A stretch of DNA of 64,000 nucleotides from Adineta ricciae (lineage: Eukaryota > Rotifera > Eurotatoria > Adinetida > Adinetidae). This document shows positions 31,513 to 43,159 of this stretch, in pieces. The notes beneath the pieces are model-generated. The model saw nothing but the letters and a program-made list of their open reading frames with translations. It had not been told where the DNA came from and ran no database searches. Position numbers and translations under genes: made by a program. The stretch is from positions 51,397 to 115,396 of the forward strand of contig CAJNOJ010000294.1 in NCBI GenBank assembly GCA_905250025.1. The letters are read 5' to 3'. Position 1 is the first letter of the stretch. Every line of letters begins with the position of its first letter.

Positions 31513-33162
31513 ATGATTTTCATTCAATTCGTGTTCATCTGTTTATCAACTTGGATTTTACAATCACATTGTCTGAATGTGTTATTTGTCGTCGATGGCG
31601 CTGCAGGCCATCTGACGCCTGTGTTGGAATTGGCCAAGGCAATGAAAAATCACAATATAACTTTTCTCACTCAACAATTGGCTCGAATTTATACTGATTT
31701 GAATTCATATTCCTCTCCTCGATTCCGCGTTATCTATGCTAACGACACAATTGATGGTTTTCTGCGAGAGAAATACTTTGTAGAACAGGAAGTCATTAAT
31801 TTTGCTAATCACTCTGTGCTGAACGCACTTCCTGAGATCGTGTCATTGGCAGGCGATATATTCAGCGAACTGCTGAACAAAACGATTCATGTGTTGATGC
31901 ACGAACGTTTTGATGTCATCGTGGCAGGTCAAATGATTTTCGGAATATCATTGTTATGCAACAAGATTTCAACACCATGCGTTATTCAAGACGCAGTACA
32001 TCCATTGAGTTTTTTAAATCTTAATTCACCAAATGAATTTGCCTCATTGACAACTAAAGAAATGAGTCAGTTTAAATATCGTATTTACAATCTAGCATTT
32101 ACTGTTCATGCTACAACAAGAATAATAACGAAGTTGGTACCAGCAGTTTACACACTCTTTCAATCATTACCTCAAATACCCGGTCCATTCTACGATGCTT
32201 TTACATTGAAGAATATTCTATCGTCCAGATCGAAACAACTGCATTTGATTAGTTTGCCATCATCGTTTCCTATGTCGGTCTCTCCAACTCCTTACAAAAA
32301 ATATTTAGGTGCATTTATAGATGAAACATCTATTGGTGATGATAATAGCACTCTAATTACATGGATAAAATCTAAACCAATCAGTTCAATTGTGTATGGA
32401 GCATTTGGTAGCACCTCATTTATTTTCTATGATCGAATGTACAGTTTAATCAGTGGTTTAGCAATGTTTTTGTTACAAACGGAGGATAGTTTTCTACTCC
32501 TAGCATTTCAGAATGCTAATTATGATACTTATCAAGCAGTTCTGAATAATTTACCTGATGTAAGATACCGTCAAATATTGAAAAATGAAGAACGAGTCAG
32601 AATCAAGCAAGGATTCGTCAAACAAAAAATGATTTTACAACAACCAACTGTGAAAATCTTCTTAAGTCATTGCGGAATGGGCTCTTGTATAGAAGGACTG
32701 TATTTCCGTAAGCCTATTATATGTATGCCATTCAATGTGGATCAGTTCTATAATTCACGTTCAATCGAGAATTTCAAATTGGGACAATCGCTGTTCATTC
32801 CACCTTCTCGTCTACAAACAATGCAAAGTCTTGGCCATTTTACCACGTATACTTTTACATCCGAGAGTGTCAGTGATAAACTAATGACTATATGGACGAA
32901 CCCGACGTACGAGAGGGCAGCTGAACATATTTCGTTGGAAATGAAGCATGCAGGTGGCCTAAAACGGGCAGTGGAAGAGATCGAATTTTTTGTTAGTCTT
33001 AATGGAGATCTCGACCGTTTTACGCCGTTTCCCGATACTTTACGATTCTATCAACAGTATTGTTTGGATTTATTGTTCGTAGCCATTATTTTACCTTTGA
33101 TGATCGTCAGGTATCTCTTTTTAAAATGTTCTAAGAGACAAAGAAAAACAAAAACAGATTAA
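31513..33162 (+). CDS. Membrane UDP-glucuronosyltransferase-like enzyme (alpha copy)
   Basis: Single exon, 549 aa, in the animal UGT size range. Residues 1-20 are a signal peptide. The N-terminal domain begins LNVLFVVDGAAGHLTPVLELAKAM. The donor-site region has LSHCGMGSCIEGLYFRKPIICMPFNVDQF, where the usual HGGxxS/T reads HCGMGS and the DQ pair that contacts the sugar is kept. A transmembrane helix at about 516-535 is followed by a basic tail ending KTKTD, which fits the KxKxx ER-retrieval form. It would conjugate lipophilic compounds in the ER lumen. It is not closely similar to the soluble UGT 5 kb away. Catalytic His near residue 33 (AGHL) is present. The AATAAA signal overlaps the stop codon. 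Confidence 0.88.
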   Translation: MIFIQFVFICLSTWILQSHCLNVLFVVDGAAGHLTPVLELAKAMKNHNITFLTQQLARIYTDLNSYSSPRFRVIYANDTIDGFLREKYFVEQEVINFANHSVLNALPEIVSLAGDIFSELLNKTIHVLMHERFDVIVAGQMIFGISLLCNKISTPCVIQDAVHPLSFLNLNSPNEFASLTTKEMSQFKYRIYNLAFTVHATTRIITKLVPAVYTLFQSLPQIPGPFYDAFTLKNILSSRSKQLHLISLPSSFPMSVSPTPYKKYLGAFIDETSIGDDNSTLITWIKSKPISSIVYGAFGSTSFIFYDRMYSLISGLAMFLLQTEDSFLLLAFQNANYDTYQAVLNNLPDVRYRQILKNEERVRIKQGFVKQKMILQQPTVKIFLSHCGMGSCIEGLYFRKPIICMPFNVDQFYNSRSIENFKLGQSLFIPPSRLQTMQSLGHFTTYTFTSESVSDKLMTIWTNPTYERAAEHISLEMKHAGGLKRAVEEIEFFVSLNGDLDRFTPFPDTLRFYQQYCLDLLFVAIILPLMIVRYLFLKCSKRQRKTKTD

Positions 33163-33189
33163 TAAATATTCATGCAGGAATAAAATGCA

Positions 33190-33584
33190 TTAAAAAGTAT
33201 TCGCTGATATATTAATTTCGAGTTCATCATGAACAGCATACGGCTGGTGATAGTTCTCAAAAGTAGACATTTTGTTCATTTTAGCTTCCAAATCGAGAAT
33301 TTTCTTGCGAAGTTCTACAATTTCCAAAGAATCGCTTTGTGTTCCGATGACCAAACGGTGCACCCAATTGTTTGGCTGTAGAAGCTTATGGAAAAATAAT
33401 TTTATAACAGGAATTATCCATAATCCAAGTAGAAGAAATAGCATAGCTAATAAATCAATACAGATCCCAGCAAATAAAATCGTCTTGAAAATAATTTCAG
33501 CTTGTCGCGCGATCGGTTGCTGTTTGTTTCTTACAAAGAAAGGTGTTTCACTAGTTCCAACATCTAATATCGTTTGCGGATGAT
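33190..33584 (-). CDS. Receptor-like three-TM protein, C-terminal fragment (alpha, cut by N)
   Basis: The last 131 codons of the 894-aa protein annotated at 46088-48772. The frame is open to base 33584, next to the N at 33585. It holds the final membrane helix (ILFAGICIDLLAMLFLLLGLWIIP) and the cytoplasmic heptad-like tail (EIVELRKKILDLEAKM). The tail end (ELEINISANTF) differs from beta (EREGYVSQNTF). The 665-codon N-terminal part in gamma (54399-56393) is probably the other half of this allele. Confidence 0.85.
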
Positions 33585-33585
33585 N
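33585..33585. other. Single-N join between alpha and beta segments
   Basis: Left of the N is the middle of the receptor-like gene; right of it is the middle of the PARP-like gene. Both genes are intact elsewhere in the window and are interrupted exactly here. Confidence 0.95.
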
Positions 33586-34706
33586 AATAAGGATGAGGTC
33601 CTCGATCTAATTCATCAGGAGCAGAACCAGTCCAGTATGAATGGTTTACATCATAGATACGATTAAATTCGGGATGCAATGTAATCTGCGAGCGAAACTT
33701 GATAGACTCATCATATGTTTCCATGTCACCCATAAACATGAACAAAACTTTTAATAAACCTAATGATTGAAGCGTTTTATCCGTCATTGAACTATAGAGG
33801 GTTTTAACTTCAATTTTTTTCTTTACACCATCCACTTGCTTGAAAATATCAAATACAACTTTAACACATCCACTTTGCATCTTGCTTATAGTGATATCAT
33901 CAATGTTTAAGATATTGGCAATATTGGTCAAAAATGTTTCCGGATCAAAATCATTAGCGTCTTGATCGACCACGCATACCAGCGATGCAGTTAAGAGTTC
34001 AAAATCATCGTAAAATATCTTCTCGGAAACAGACACGAGAGGTTGTCCTAGAATATCGTAGTATTGCTTGCATTTATGATAATGAGCCTTTTCGTCGGCT
34101 GATATTGGCTCTGTAGACCATATGTTGGGTTTTTCAGGTGGTTGATCATTTGCATGTTTAGACCGCATATCTAAATACAATCAAACAATCGATATATTAA
34201 TCGAATAGAATAATTCTAATCAACTCGCACTGGTCCCAATAGGAAATAATAGACTTTTACTACTCACCAGGAGAACTCGCAGGTAGCACTGGCGGTGGTT
34301 CTGGTTGTGGCGACGGAGATGGTGTTCGAGGTGGCGAGATAGATGGCGACCGGGTTGGTGCACGAGGTATCGATGATGATCGATGTGGTGATGATAAAGT
34401 AGGTGACGGTCGTGGAATTGTTGATGAGGATGAAGGCACACGCAATAGTGGTGGAGGTGGTGATGGAGATGACTTTCTTGTTAACCTAACGTTAGAGTAA
34501 TGCCTCATTATTTCGTCCTGCCGTTTCAATGTTAATTTGTCGATATGTGTTTCCAAATCTTCCATACGATTCTTGCGTGTTCTTTCACTCGTCAGATCAC
34601 TTTTCTCTTGACTATACTTTATTGCGAGAAGACGTGCCCGTGAATCGTCGATATCGTCACTAAGTCGATAAATTTTCTTCAATCGTTTCTCTGCTGACTT
34701 GTCCAT
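33586..34706 (-). CDS. Coiled-coil/PARP-like protein, N-terminal part (beta, cut by N)
   Basis: Exons 34268-34706 and 33586-34170 (97-bp intron) encode the first 341 residues of the protein at 20037-21792; the PARP-like HGT region is missing because the contig starts here. The intron donor is GTGAGT here and GTAAAT in alpha. The Pro/Ser linker is four residues shorter. The rest is nearly identical, so the missing 3' part is a result of assembly, not gene loss. Confidence 0.8.
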
Positions 34707-35825
34707 AGTTCAATCTTTCAACCTAAATTTCAACAGAAAAGTCTAACAACCCTTTGAGCGATATACAATACGTAAATTTTTAATAAAAGATGGTGTTTTG
34801 CGAATAAAGCAAACCACAGAAATGTCGAGTTCCGATAAAAGACTTTATTCGTTCTATTTATTTGACTTTTTATTATCAAGAACACCGAGAAAATGCTTAT
34901 CAACTACTATTTGCCTTTCGAAGAAGAAACACAAAGCCGGTAACCAAAAAGAAACATTTTATAGACGAGACATAGTGTTATTAACAGAAACTTTCAATCG
35001 GTTACAATTGTAAACTGATAAAGTTATTTGCAAAAACACTACATCGAATTATATGCATAGATTGAAGATAAGAAAACTACTTTCAAATTCGCATATACTC
35101 GATTCCATGTGGCAAGACATTTATAAAAAGCAAACAAGGAAGTGAATGAAGTTGTATTCTACTAGCGCTAAATTCTGTTCACATTTTCTCACTATGATGA
35201 CTCAAATCAGATGATGACAACGCTCTTGCAGATATACAACTTCAAATCCATCTTTGTGCATACCTACGGATCACTCGGCAAACCAAAATATTTGCTCATG
35301 AGGTTTGCCTCTTATCCTTAATGGTTTTTATCGACTGCGGAAAAATTTTGCATACATGTTATTTGGCGTGAGCTCAAAATACATAGATTTGTTCGAAACG
35401 TTGGAGAACGAGTTGTTTTTGCAAAGATTTTAAAAAGCAACTTATACAAGTATTTCAGTGTACGATCTGTTTTTAGCAAAACGATATAAATTGCACAATG
35501 AAAGTACCACATACAGGAAGATAATTCAATCTAATCATGCTGCATTATCACACACTTTAAGACATATCCGTCCTTTAAGTTGAAAGATGTATGTTTCTAT
35601 CATCACGCATCATGAGATGCACAACTCAAACTTCCAACATAGAAAAGTTCTCAACTATGAATCAACCATCATATTTTCACATTTACTTGAACTTATACGA
35701 TGGCATATGTTTTATCAGTGATTTAATTACACATCAACCTCGATTGTGTATATTTATTTATTAAAGAAGACAGTAACAGATAATACATCGTTCTATCTCG
35801 GATCAAACACTCAAAATAAAGTAGT
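34707..35825. other. Spacer between PARP-like and MARCH genes (beta)
   Basis: Homologous to 21793-22835 with small insertions (for example near 35205 and 35425). No gene seen. Confidence 0.45.
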
Positions 35826-36599
35826 TTACGGTATTGCAGATGCTGTCATTGGCATTCTATACTTTTCTAATTCTGATTTTCGTTCTTGAAAATCTTTAAC
35901 AATATATTTGTTTGCTTCTTGTCTTAGCCATAACTTCCTTGTATGGTGTTCCATGATTTTCTTGAGAATGGCAATACCATAAAATACCCCGACAACCACT
36001 CCAATCACAGCGCAAATTACTACAAAAATCATAAGACAAGCAAGTAGTCTTTTCTCACTATTGAGACTAAAACCATTTAGAATATAGCTATCAATACGAC
36101 CAAGGGAATAGCAAGTAATTATGAATACAATGAAACCAATTAATACTAATAATAAAACAAACGAAGTTAAGTAATACATCGCAAATTCACTCATCCAACT
36201 TGGAAATTGACGCTTAATATCTCCACTATTCTTATCAATCAATTTCAATACGAATGTTAAAGCAAGAATAATTAGTTGAGTTAACAAGAAAATTGATGTT
36301 ATATCGCGAATAACAAAGAAATAATACTTTAAACGTCTTATCTTTCCAGCTTGTAAGTCGTCATCGACTGTTTCAATCACATATTCAAATTTACAAATAT
36401 CACAATATTTAAATCCAATTCCACGGATATTTTCCGATCGCCAATTATCTAAACATGTCCGATGAACGAAGGCTGCACTACCACTGCATAAACATGGGCT
36501 AATTAAACTATCAGTATTATCAGTATCTAAACATATTCGACATTGCTTGATTTGATCGTTCTGAAGAAATTGTTCGCGTTCAGATTCATTGTGCACCAT
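35826..36599 (-). CDS. MARCH-type RING-CH membrane E3 ubiquitin ligase (beta copy)
   Basis: 257 aa, allele of 22836-23609. All eight C4HC3 zinc ligands (Cys20, Cys23, Cys36, Cys38, His46, Cys49, Cys66, Cys69) and Trp53 are conserved. Changes concentrate in the loop between the membrane helices (RCIPNGFGLNSGK versus SYILNGFSLNSEK), which suggests that the catalytic domain is under stronger constraint. Confidence 0.9.
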   Translation of the reverse strand: MVHNESEREQFLQNDQIKQCRICLDTDNTDSLISPCLCSGSAAFVHRTCLDNWRSENIRGIGFKYCDICKFEYVIETVDDDLQAGKIRRLKYYFFVIRDITSIFLLTQLIILALTFVLKLIDKNSGDIKRQFPSWMSEFAMYYLTSFVLLLVLIGFIVFIITCYSLGRIDSYILNGFSLNSEKRLLACLMIFVVICAVIGVVVGVFYGIAILKKIMEHHTRKLWLRQEANKYIVKDFQERKSELEKYRMPMTASAIP

Positions 36600-37625
36600 T
36601 GAATCTTATTTCTCACTGTAGCTATGGAAAATAAGAATAGGAAGACAGAAAAAAAAATTACAATGACGTGTCGTGTGTTGTGCAATAATGTTAAATGGCT
36701 GTATTGTGCACATATTCTTCCATTATTAGAAAAGAATGATGATTCATAACTACTGACATCATTTATATGGAAGAAGAACCGCGTGAATTGGTTTTATTTT
36801 CGATGGTCGAGTATGATTCATGGGAACGTAATAATCAAGTAAAATGTTCTCATTTGTCACTCTTACTCTCCATCTGCACAACTAAAAACTAACGACAAAT
36901 AGTATTCAATATGGTAGGTATAGAACTGAACGATCGACGATGCGATTAAGCAATAGTACTTGTAAAGAAAGAGAAGATATCTAACATATATCCTTCTTAA
37001 AAATAGCATCTCAAATGATGACTGACCTGAAGTCCAAAACCATGCATGTTTTTTTATGTATCACAATCATTATTCGATATTTGAAATCAATCACCGTAAT
37101 CAAAGTAGCATATAGTAAAAATGTATTGTATTGACACATTAAAACTGTCAACTTTTCATTTTAAACATACGAAATGAACGCATGTTTTCTGTGACTATTT
37201 GTACAATGCAAATGAACAAAAGCAAGAGCCTATTTTTCATTGGAAGCGTATGAACAGAGTGGATTTTTTTAATCTACCCCAATATAAGGAAGACACCAAT
37301 CGACCAAACTCCAAGGAGTAGGCATGACAATTTGAAGAATACTATTTTTATTATATCCCTGTCGTTCACACATGAATGCCATTAGTGATTTATTTTTTGT
37401 CAATAAAATACTAACCGTATAAAAAGAACTCGCTTATCGGTTTCGATAAATATCCATTCATCCATCTTCATACATAACTTTTCGTCCGCTCTGTCTATTG
37501 TAACGATGGGGTCAAGTACATAAATGAAAAGTACGTTCACGAACATCTTTCTTTCCTTTCTTTTCTCGCTGTCTGCGCATACATATAAATACGACTGAAC
37601 AAGGGTATATACGATCATAGCAGTT
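36600..37625. other. Divergent spacer of MARCH and UGT genes (beta)
   Basis: Like 23610-24703 but shorter by about 100 bp near 37315. A TATA-like box (TATAAATA near 37585) precedes the UGT start. No gene seen. Confidence 0.5.
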
Positions 37626-39049
37626 ATGTTCGTCTCATGTATATTTATCACCCTGATTTGCGGTTTACTATCAACAGCGAATGCTACTCACATTCTGGTT
37701 ATCGCTCCACCGTTTTTAAGCCATATGATTCGTACGTAGTGTAGTTTAGAAAGGTGAATTGTCGATTTGTATTTGTATGTATCCATAGCTTCATTAGAAC
37801 TGGCAAAACAGCTCTCATCTTATTGTCATGTTACGTTTCTTACATCAATATATCGAATTAATGAATTTGAACGCAAAGGATTCATTTCGGATTTGAACAG
37901 CAGCAAAACACTTGATATTGTCGGCTTAGTCGATGGTAACAATCATTTTCCGGGCTTAACAATCGAAGAATCTCAAATTAGTTCGAATAACACTGCACAG
38001 GTACGTTTTGACTTTTTCGAACTTATTTTTTTCTAAATCGAAATTTTTAGATCGCTTTTGACAATGATCAAAGAATATTATTTAATGAGGTTTTAGTTCG
38101 GATGGGCAAAGCATTGCATCATCTATTTCAAACAGATCTTCAATCATCTGTTCGTTTACCAATTGATATGATTATCGCTCGTTCATTTGTACCATTATCG
38201 TTCTTGAATGCATCCATACCGATTCATTTATTTCTGCCCAGTAATCTTCGTGGTGTGATTAATTATATGCGCAGTCAGCATACGGATAAAACTGGCCAAT
38301 TGAAAGAAGCATATGATTACGTACGAGAAAATATTCATCAAGCAAATGGTTTTATCTGTAATTCTTTGAAAGAGTTCGATGGCAAATACGTCGAGGAATT
38401 TTATCAATCATCGGGAAACTTAGCACCTATTCGTTTTATTGGTCCGCTAGTTTTCAATAATGAACAATCAAGGATGACGTCTCAAACGCGAAATATCATT
38501 GATTGGCTTGATAAACAGCCAATTGGTTCTGTTATTTATATCGCTTTCGGTTCAATTGCGAATTTACCGACAAATGTTATTGATAGTGTTGCTTGTGCAC
38601 TGAAACATCATTCATTTATTTGGTCGTTAAAAACGAAATCAGCGCTTCCACCATCATTACATAACCTTGATTCTGATCATCAACTTATTGTTGATTGGGC
38701 GCCGCAACGCGCGATATTATCACATATTTCCGTGGCATTTTTCTTCTCCCATGGTGGATGGAATTCTCTCTTAGAAAGTATGATACATGGAAAAGTACTG
38801 TTAGTATGGCCTTTCTTTGCTGATCAATTTGATAATGCACTGCAAGTTGTCGATATGGGCGTCGGTCGTCAAGTTTCGTACAATCTTACAGATGATATTC
38901 AACATATGTTACTTAATGGTAGTTATGCAAAAAGAGCAAAGGAAGTTCAGGAATTGGTCATTGACGCTCGAGAAAATACATCGAAGAAACAGATCCTTGA
39001 TATCGTTCGGCTTATTTCAAAGAATCAGCATGAATACGATGAACTTTAA
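37626..39049 (+). CDS. Soluble UDP-glycosyltransferase (beta copy)
   Basis: Exons 37626-37731, 37789-38000 and 38051-39049 give 438 aa, allele of 24704-26129; intron lengths 57 and 50 bp. Signal peptide MFVSCIFITLICGLLSTANA. Donor-site motifs WAPQRAILSH, HGGWNSLLES and FFADQFDNA are intact. Among the substitutions are Leu-Tyr to Ile-His after HGGWNSLLESM. Both alleles appear functional. Confidence 0.88.
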
Positions 39050-39201
39050 TTCGACTTCTCTCAACTCAACTGGACAGTCAGAACAAATTCAGCAACTGTA
39101 TTTTTTTGTAGATTAGCTTCTTACTGACTTATTGATACGGACAGATCACTTATTTTACCATTCTTTCTTTCATGGAACAAGCTGCACATTTTGAAACTTC
39201 T

Positions 39202-39985
39202 TCAATACATAAATAAATGAGAAAAATAATCTCGAATTGTATACTTAAAAATATCGTCACCTTCTCTTGTCGATGCCGAACATTCTACGTAATGTACAGT
39301 ACCTATTGCCCTAGTCAATTTGAAATCATACTTAGGCCGAACCATTTCGTTTGTTGTCTTATTTCCTAAGAAAATCCGCCTATACTCGGTATTTTCAGCA
39401 TCAATGGCATGTTTTATCAACGAGAATTATAGGTACATGGAGACACCAGTGAGCACACTCAGATTTCCATTTCTGAAAGGAGTTATGTTTGCGTAGAAAG
39501 AAATCTACTCAAACTATTAATTGACTTCAACAATACTGTTGGGGTCATCGATGGCAAGACACATAATAATGGAATCAACATCAACATAAGAGAGCGGTCG
39601 TAATCGATCGAACTCTTCTGTTTCGATTGTATTGTGTAGATTTATATCGTACTGGGAAAAACGAAAGCTACTTGATTGAGTTTAAGCTGTTGTTTTCTAC
39701 TGTTTTTCCGTGAAAATTGAACTTTGCGGTAGTCGGCTCTTCGCAGACTGTCATATTATTATCAGACCATAGTTGGCCAGTGACAACACGAACTAAAGCA
39801 GATTTATATACAACAGCAGCAGTAAACGCAAACAACGATAAAATGAATAGAAAAAGATTTTCTACTGCACTGATTATCATCGACAATGAGAATTTGTCGG
39901 TTTAGCTTTGAATTTGATTCGTATCGTTTTTTAATACTCCAATAAAACATCGTCACGGATGCAATGCATCACTCTTTTTCTACTG
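39202..39985 (-). pseudogene. Rho-family small GTPase pseudogene (beta copy)
   Basis: Better preserved than alpha: a switch II segment EEFDRLRPLSYVDVDSIIMCLAIDDPNSIVE, then a possible 59-bp intron (GTCAAT to TTTCAG), then KWKSECAHWCLHVPIILVDK as in Rho proteins, then a 1-base frameshift after VDK shared with alpha, then the C-terminal YDFKLTRAIGTVHYVECSASTREG. The P-loop lacks GKT, and the first ATG and early frame are lost. Nucleotide binding is not expected. Confidence 0.75.
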
Positions 39986-40365
39986 TACATATTGAATATT
40001 TAGTTGAGAGCCATGTAATCCGATTTGTTCTATTCAAAGCCAAACATTGAATACCTGTCTAATTATGGATACGAAGAACATGTCAGTTCATTTAGTTTAT
40101 GGAATAAGATAAACGAAGTGAGTAATTCATAAACGGAATTTCACATCAGTGGATTAGAACAGGATGAACTACATTCCTTGCTGATAAAAATAAACATTAA
40201 AAACACTCAGATTAAGTATTCGATTTTGGGAGTTAGAAAGTAAAGATTTTAAATTGAAATGAACAACAAATAGACTACCGTTGACAACGACAATAAATTC
40301 TCATAAAGTCACAAAATGACAAATAAAATAATCCGCTTTTCACACTACAATGTCATGCCAGTGAC
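39986..40365. other. Spacer, nothing recognised (beta)
   Basis: Homologous to 27015-27366. Confidence 0.4.
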
Positions 40366-41331
40366 TTATTTGCAAGTGAGGACATTTTTTACTTCCTGCC
40401 GAAATGTTTTTGAGACTATAAGATTGGTGTAAGCTTCGATACAAAACGGAATTGATGTGACAGTAGCACTTAGAATAAGAACAAATCCTTCGATTCGGGA
40501 TTGCAAATATGTTTTCGTATAAAATTTAGTAACTTCTTGGTATATGAGAATAGCAGATTGAATTATGTTGAATACAATGTAAATCGTAATGCTCACAAGT
40601 AAAATTCGAATAAGTTGTCGATCTTTTGATTTTGGCGTGTTAATATTCCTGCTTTGCATTGTTCTGGAGACTTGTGTAGCAACAGGATGAGTCACTCTCA
40701 ATGTTGTTCCAACATTCTTTACTGTCCACAAAGCCAAAATGATCAACATAGAAGGAATAAGAACGACTTTTGTGACCAGTGGATAATAACTCATCACTGA
40801 TAAATACAAGTCAGAATAAAAAACACAAATAACGAAACCTGATGCGAATGTTTTCAGTTCCATAAGAATCAATGCATGAGTGTGAACTATTAACCAGAAT
40901 ATTGTCACCATCATGATAGAAGTATAGGCACGACAAGCAGTGCTTTTGCGTCGTATTAACGGATTGCGTGATGTAATCAATACTCGATCAATAGAAGCCA
41001 ATATTAAATAGCTTGGGGATAAGACATCGAAAACGTACAGTGTATAAGCACGAAAACGACAGAAAAATAAATTGTATCTTGTTAAATCGATCGAATAGCC
41101 ATAGGTTAATGTCAAGGTTAAGTTTGACGTGTAGATTAAGAACAGACTGGCAATGTTTGTAGCTATAAGATAGATTGTACACGGATTTTTGCGTAAACTT
41201 CTTCGTGCAAAGACACACAAGCTGAGTATAGAACTGATAGTTCCTGTAATCATTAAAATGGGTCCGCCATATTGGTGTAAACTCTGTAGTATTGAGGAGA
41301 ACAGTTTGATCAGGTCGTAATCCGAAGACAT
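40366..41331 (-). CDS. Rhodopsin-type GPCR (beta copy)
   Basis: 321 aa, allele of 27367-28335. One ATG instead of two at the start. The SIDR motif after TM3 and the IPFCIEAYTNLIVSKTFRQEV end of TM7 are unchanged; differences cluster in intracellular loop 3 (SRTMQSRNINTPKSK versus SRVIPSRNVTKPKSK). Confidence 0.85.
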   Translation of the reverse strand: MSSDYDLIKLFSSILQSLHQYGGPILMITGTISSILSLCVFARRSLRKNPCTIYLIATNIASLFLIYTSNLTLTLTYGYSIDLTRYNLFFCRFRAYTLYVFDVLSPSYLILASIDRVLITSRNPLIRRKSTACRAYTSIMMVTIFWLIVHTHALILMELKTFASGFVICVFYSDLYLSVMSYYPLVTKVVLIPSMLIILALWTVKNVGTTLRVTHPVATQVSRTMQSRNINTPKSKDRQLIRILLVSITIYIVFNIIQSAILIYQEVTKFYTKTYLQSRIEGFVLILSATVTSIPFCIEAYTNLIVSKTFRQEVKNVLTCK

Positions 41332-42013
41332 GATTTTATATCTGTGAAAAAGAAAAAAAAAGAATACATTTATTTACTCTGAAACTTATGCACACCTACC
41401 TTCCAACAGATTTCGTTAAAATAATATCTGATCCGTCATCGCTGCTATGTGGCTGTAACCGTCTAATTAACTAATGAATTTGACGTGCAGAAAATAAAGG
41501 CGATTACAAAGTAATTGACGCGAAAATATGTCCTTAAGTTTCAGTTTCTTACTGCACTGAACAATTACATACATTCATTATACTTGAACGTGTTGCTCGT
41601 TGTTTATTTCTACAGCTGGTAGTAACGCCACTAATTTTCTGTATTAGCAATCTGAATAGTTTGAGTAGATTTTATTGGATTTTACTGTTCTTTCTGACGT
41701 TAATTGAAGTTCAAATGTACCATGTTACCCTGGATAAATTTTAATTTTGTATCGAAAGATTATCGACTTATGCCCTCTGGCTGAAAATAATGCCATACAG
41801 TATATATAAATCTTTTAACAAACGCACTTATATATTCTCGTTGGCCGTAGAGTTGTCGCCAATTGCATAGAAATACATTGTGGAATGCATTTTGAAGACA
41901 CCCTATAAGGATCAGATTTTTGCAAAACGTGAAATTGTTTTTATTTCCAATATAAAAACACATATACTCTGTACATACCTGAAATTTCGTGTTATCCTAC
42001 ACTATCATCAATC
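41332..42013. other. Spacer upstream of GPCR (beta)
   Basis: Lacks the roughly 200 bp found in alpha before 29250. Nothing recognised. Confidence 0.4.
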
Positions 42014-42260
42014 TTATGTTGAAAATATTTTATAATTAATCCTTAATTCAATGATCCACGCTGAGGAATCTTCTTTTTGAATAGAGTCAATTGGAAAAAT
42101 TATTCCGACAAAGAATAAAACTTTTCTTTCACATGGCATGGTACTGAAACTTGAAATATCAATAAAAGATCGGAATTTGCCGTCGACTCCCTTCGATGGA
42201 ATACGAATTTCAAACAAAGTACACTAAAGAGCTCCTTGAACAAACGAACGAGCCATCCGT
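42014..42260 (-). pseudogene. ADP-ribosyltransferase remnant, C-terminal (beta copy)
   Basis: Reads LFEIRIPSKGVDGKFRSFIDISSFS, then CERKVLFFVGIIFPIDSIQKEDSSAWIIEL. This aligns with the end of R-S-E transferases (compare LFEIDI..EEEEVLL..GFWFQIDS at 3560-4630). The ARTT E-x-E is degraded to E-R-K and the catalytic Arg and Ser parts are absent. An in-frame stop lies upstream. Non-functional. Confidence 0.68.
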
Positions 42261-43159
42261 TCGCTATGTGACATTGACAACTATTTTTTGTTCAAAAATC
42301 ATTCTTGAAATTTACAAATGAAACCGATGTTTCTTGTACGAAATGCTTTATTCAATAGTCGATACACGAATGCACCTTTGGTATACCAATTTAAGATACT
42401 CTCATCTGAACCTCACAAATCAAAATGATTAATTCAAGTCGACATTTCTCGAACATGGTTTGTTTTAAATGCTTTATACAGAAAGTTTTCCAATGTTTGA
42501 TCAAATAGGAGGTAAAAGATTGATACTATAAGATTGTTCGAGCATTTCCACTCAAATTGAGTAACGATTGTTCTATGCAATTCTCATCTATAGAAGACAT
42601 GTTGACTAGCAAATCGGTTGCATAAGATCGTAGGATATTTTTACGTAACCGACTGATTAATTTCGATTGATTACGATTAATTACTTGACAGCTTTCTTGG
42701 TCAATGATAAAATGCAGATTTTCATTGCAACTAGAGAACAAGTCTAATAGAATGAAAAGGACGATTTTGGCATTTACATACACATCACCCAATATTCGCT
42801 CGTTGTGTTATACAATCGAAGCAGCATATTTTTATTCTGTATCTCGTACATTTGCCTATTCTACATGACGCGTTCTTACTGACATATTGACTGACTTTTA
42901 TCTTATTTCACTCAGACAGCAAGTCGTCAAAGCTCCTGTCAAAGAAAGTGGGACAAAACGTACGCGTTAGCACTTACATATTAAGAACGAACAGAAAACT
43001 AATATGTCAGATGATAAGAACTACCAAAAAATGGCAAATAGTAGATTTTCGATATGGGAAAAATGTCTTGATGGGGAAAAACCTTCTAAACTGATCTTCT
43101 ATATAAACACATATTTTTATCGCAATTTATTCTTCATTTTGCCTGCGGGTCTAATTAAA
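42261..43159. other. Spacer with a 126-bp segment absent from alpha (beta)
   Basis: AAATGCTTTAT occurs at 42341-42351 and again at 42467-42477; alpha has one copy and none of the 115 bp between. The 88-aa minus-strand frame at 42526-42792 is not conserved in alpha and is probably chance. Confidence 0.5.

Larger units (their letters stand above)
20660..33584. repeat. Alpha copy of the duplicated locus (12.9 kb)
   Basis: Collinear with 33586-46482 over its whole length: same eight genes and pseudogenes in the same order and orientation, with a few per cent substitutions in genes and more indels between genes. It ends abruptly at the N at 33585, inside the receptor-like gene. Confidence 0.92.

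Noticed and set aside
42526-42792. 88-aa minus-strand frame near the ART remnant, possible ART N-terminus
   Set aside because: Not open in alpha because of indels and does not resemble the N-terminal part of the ART gene at 12279.
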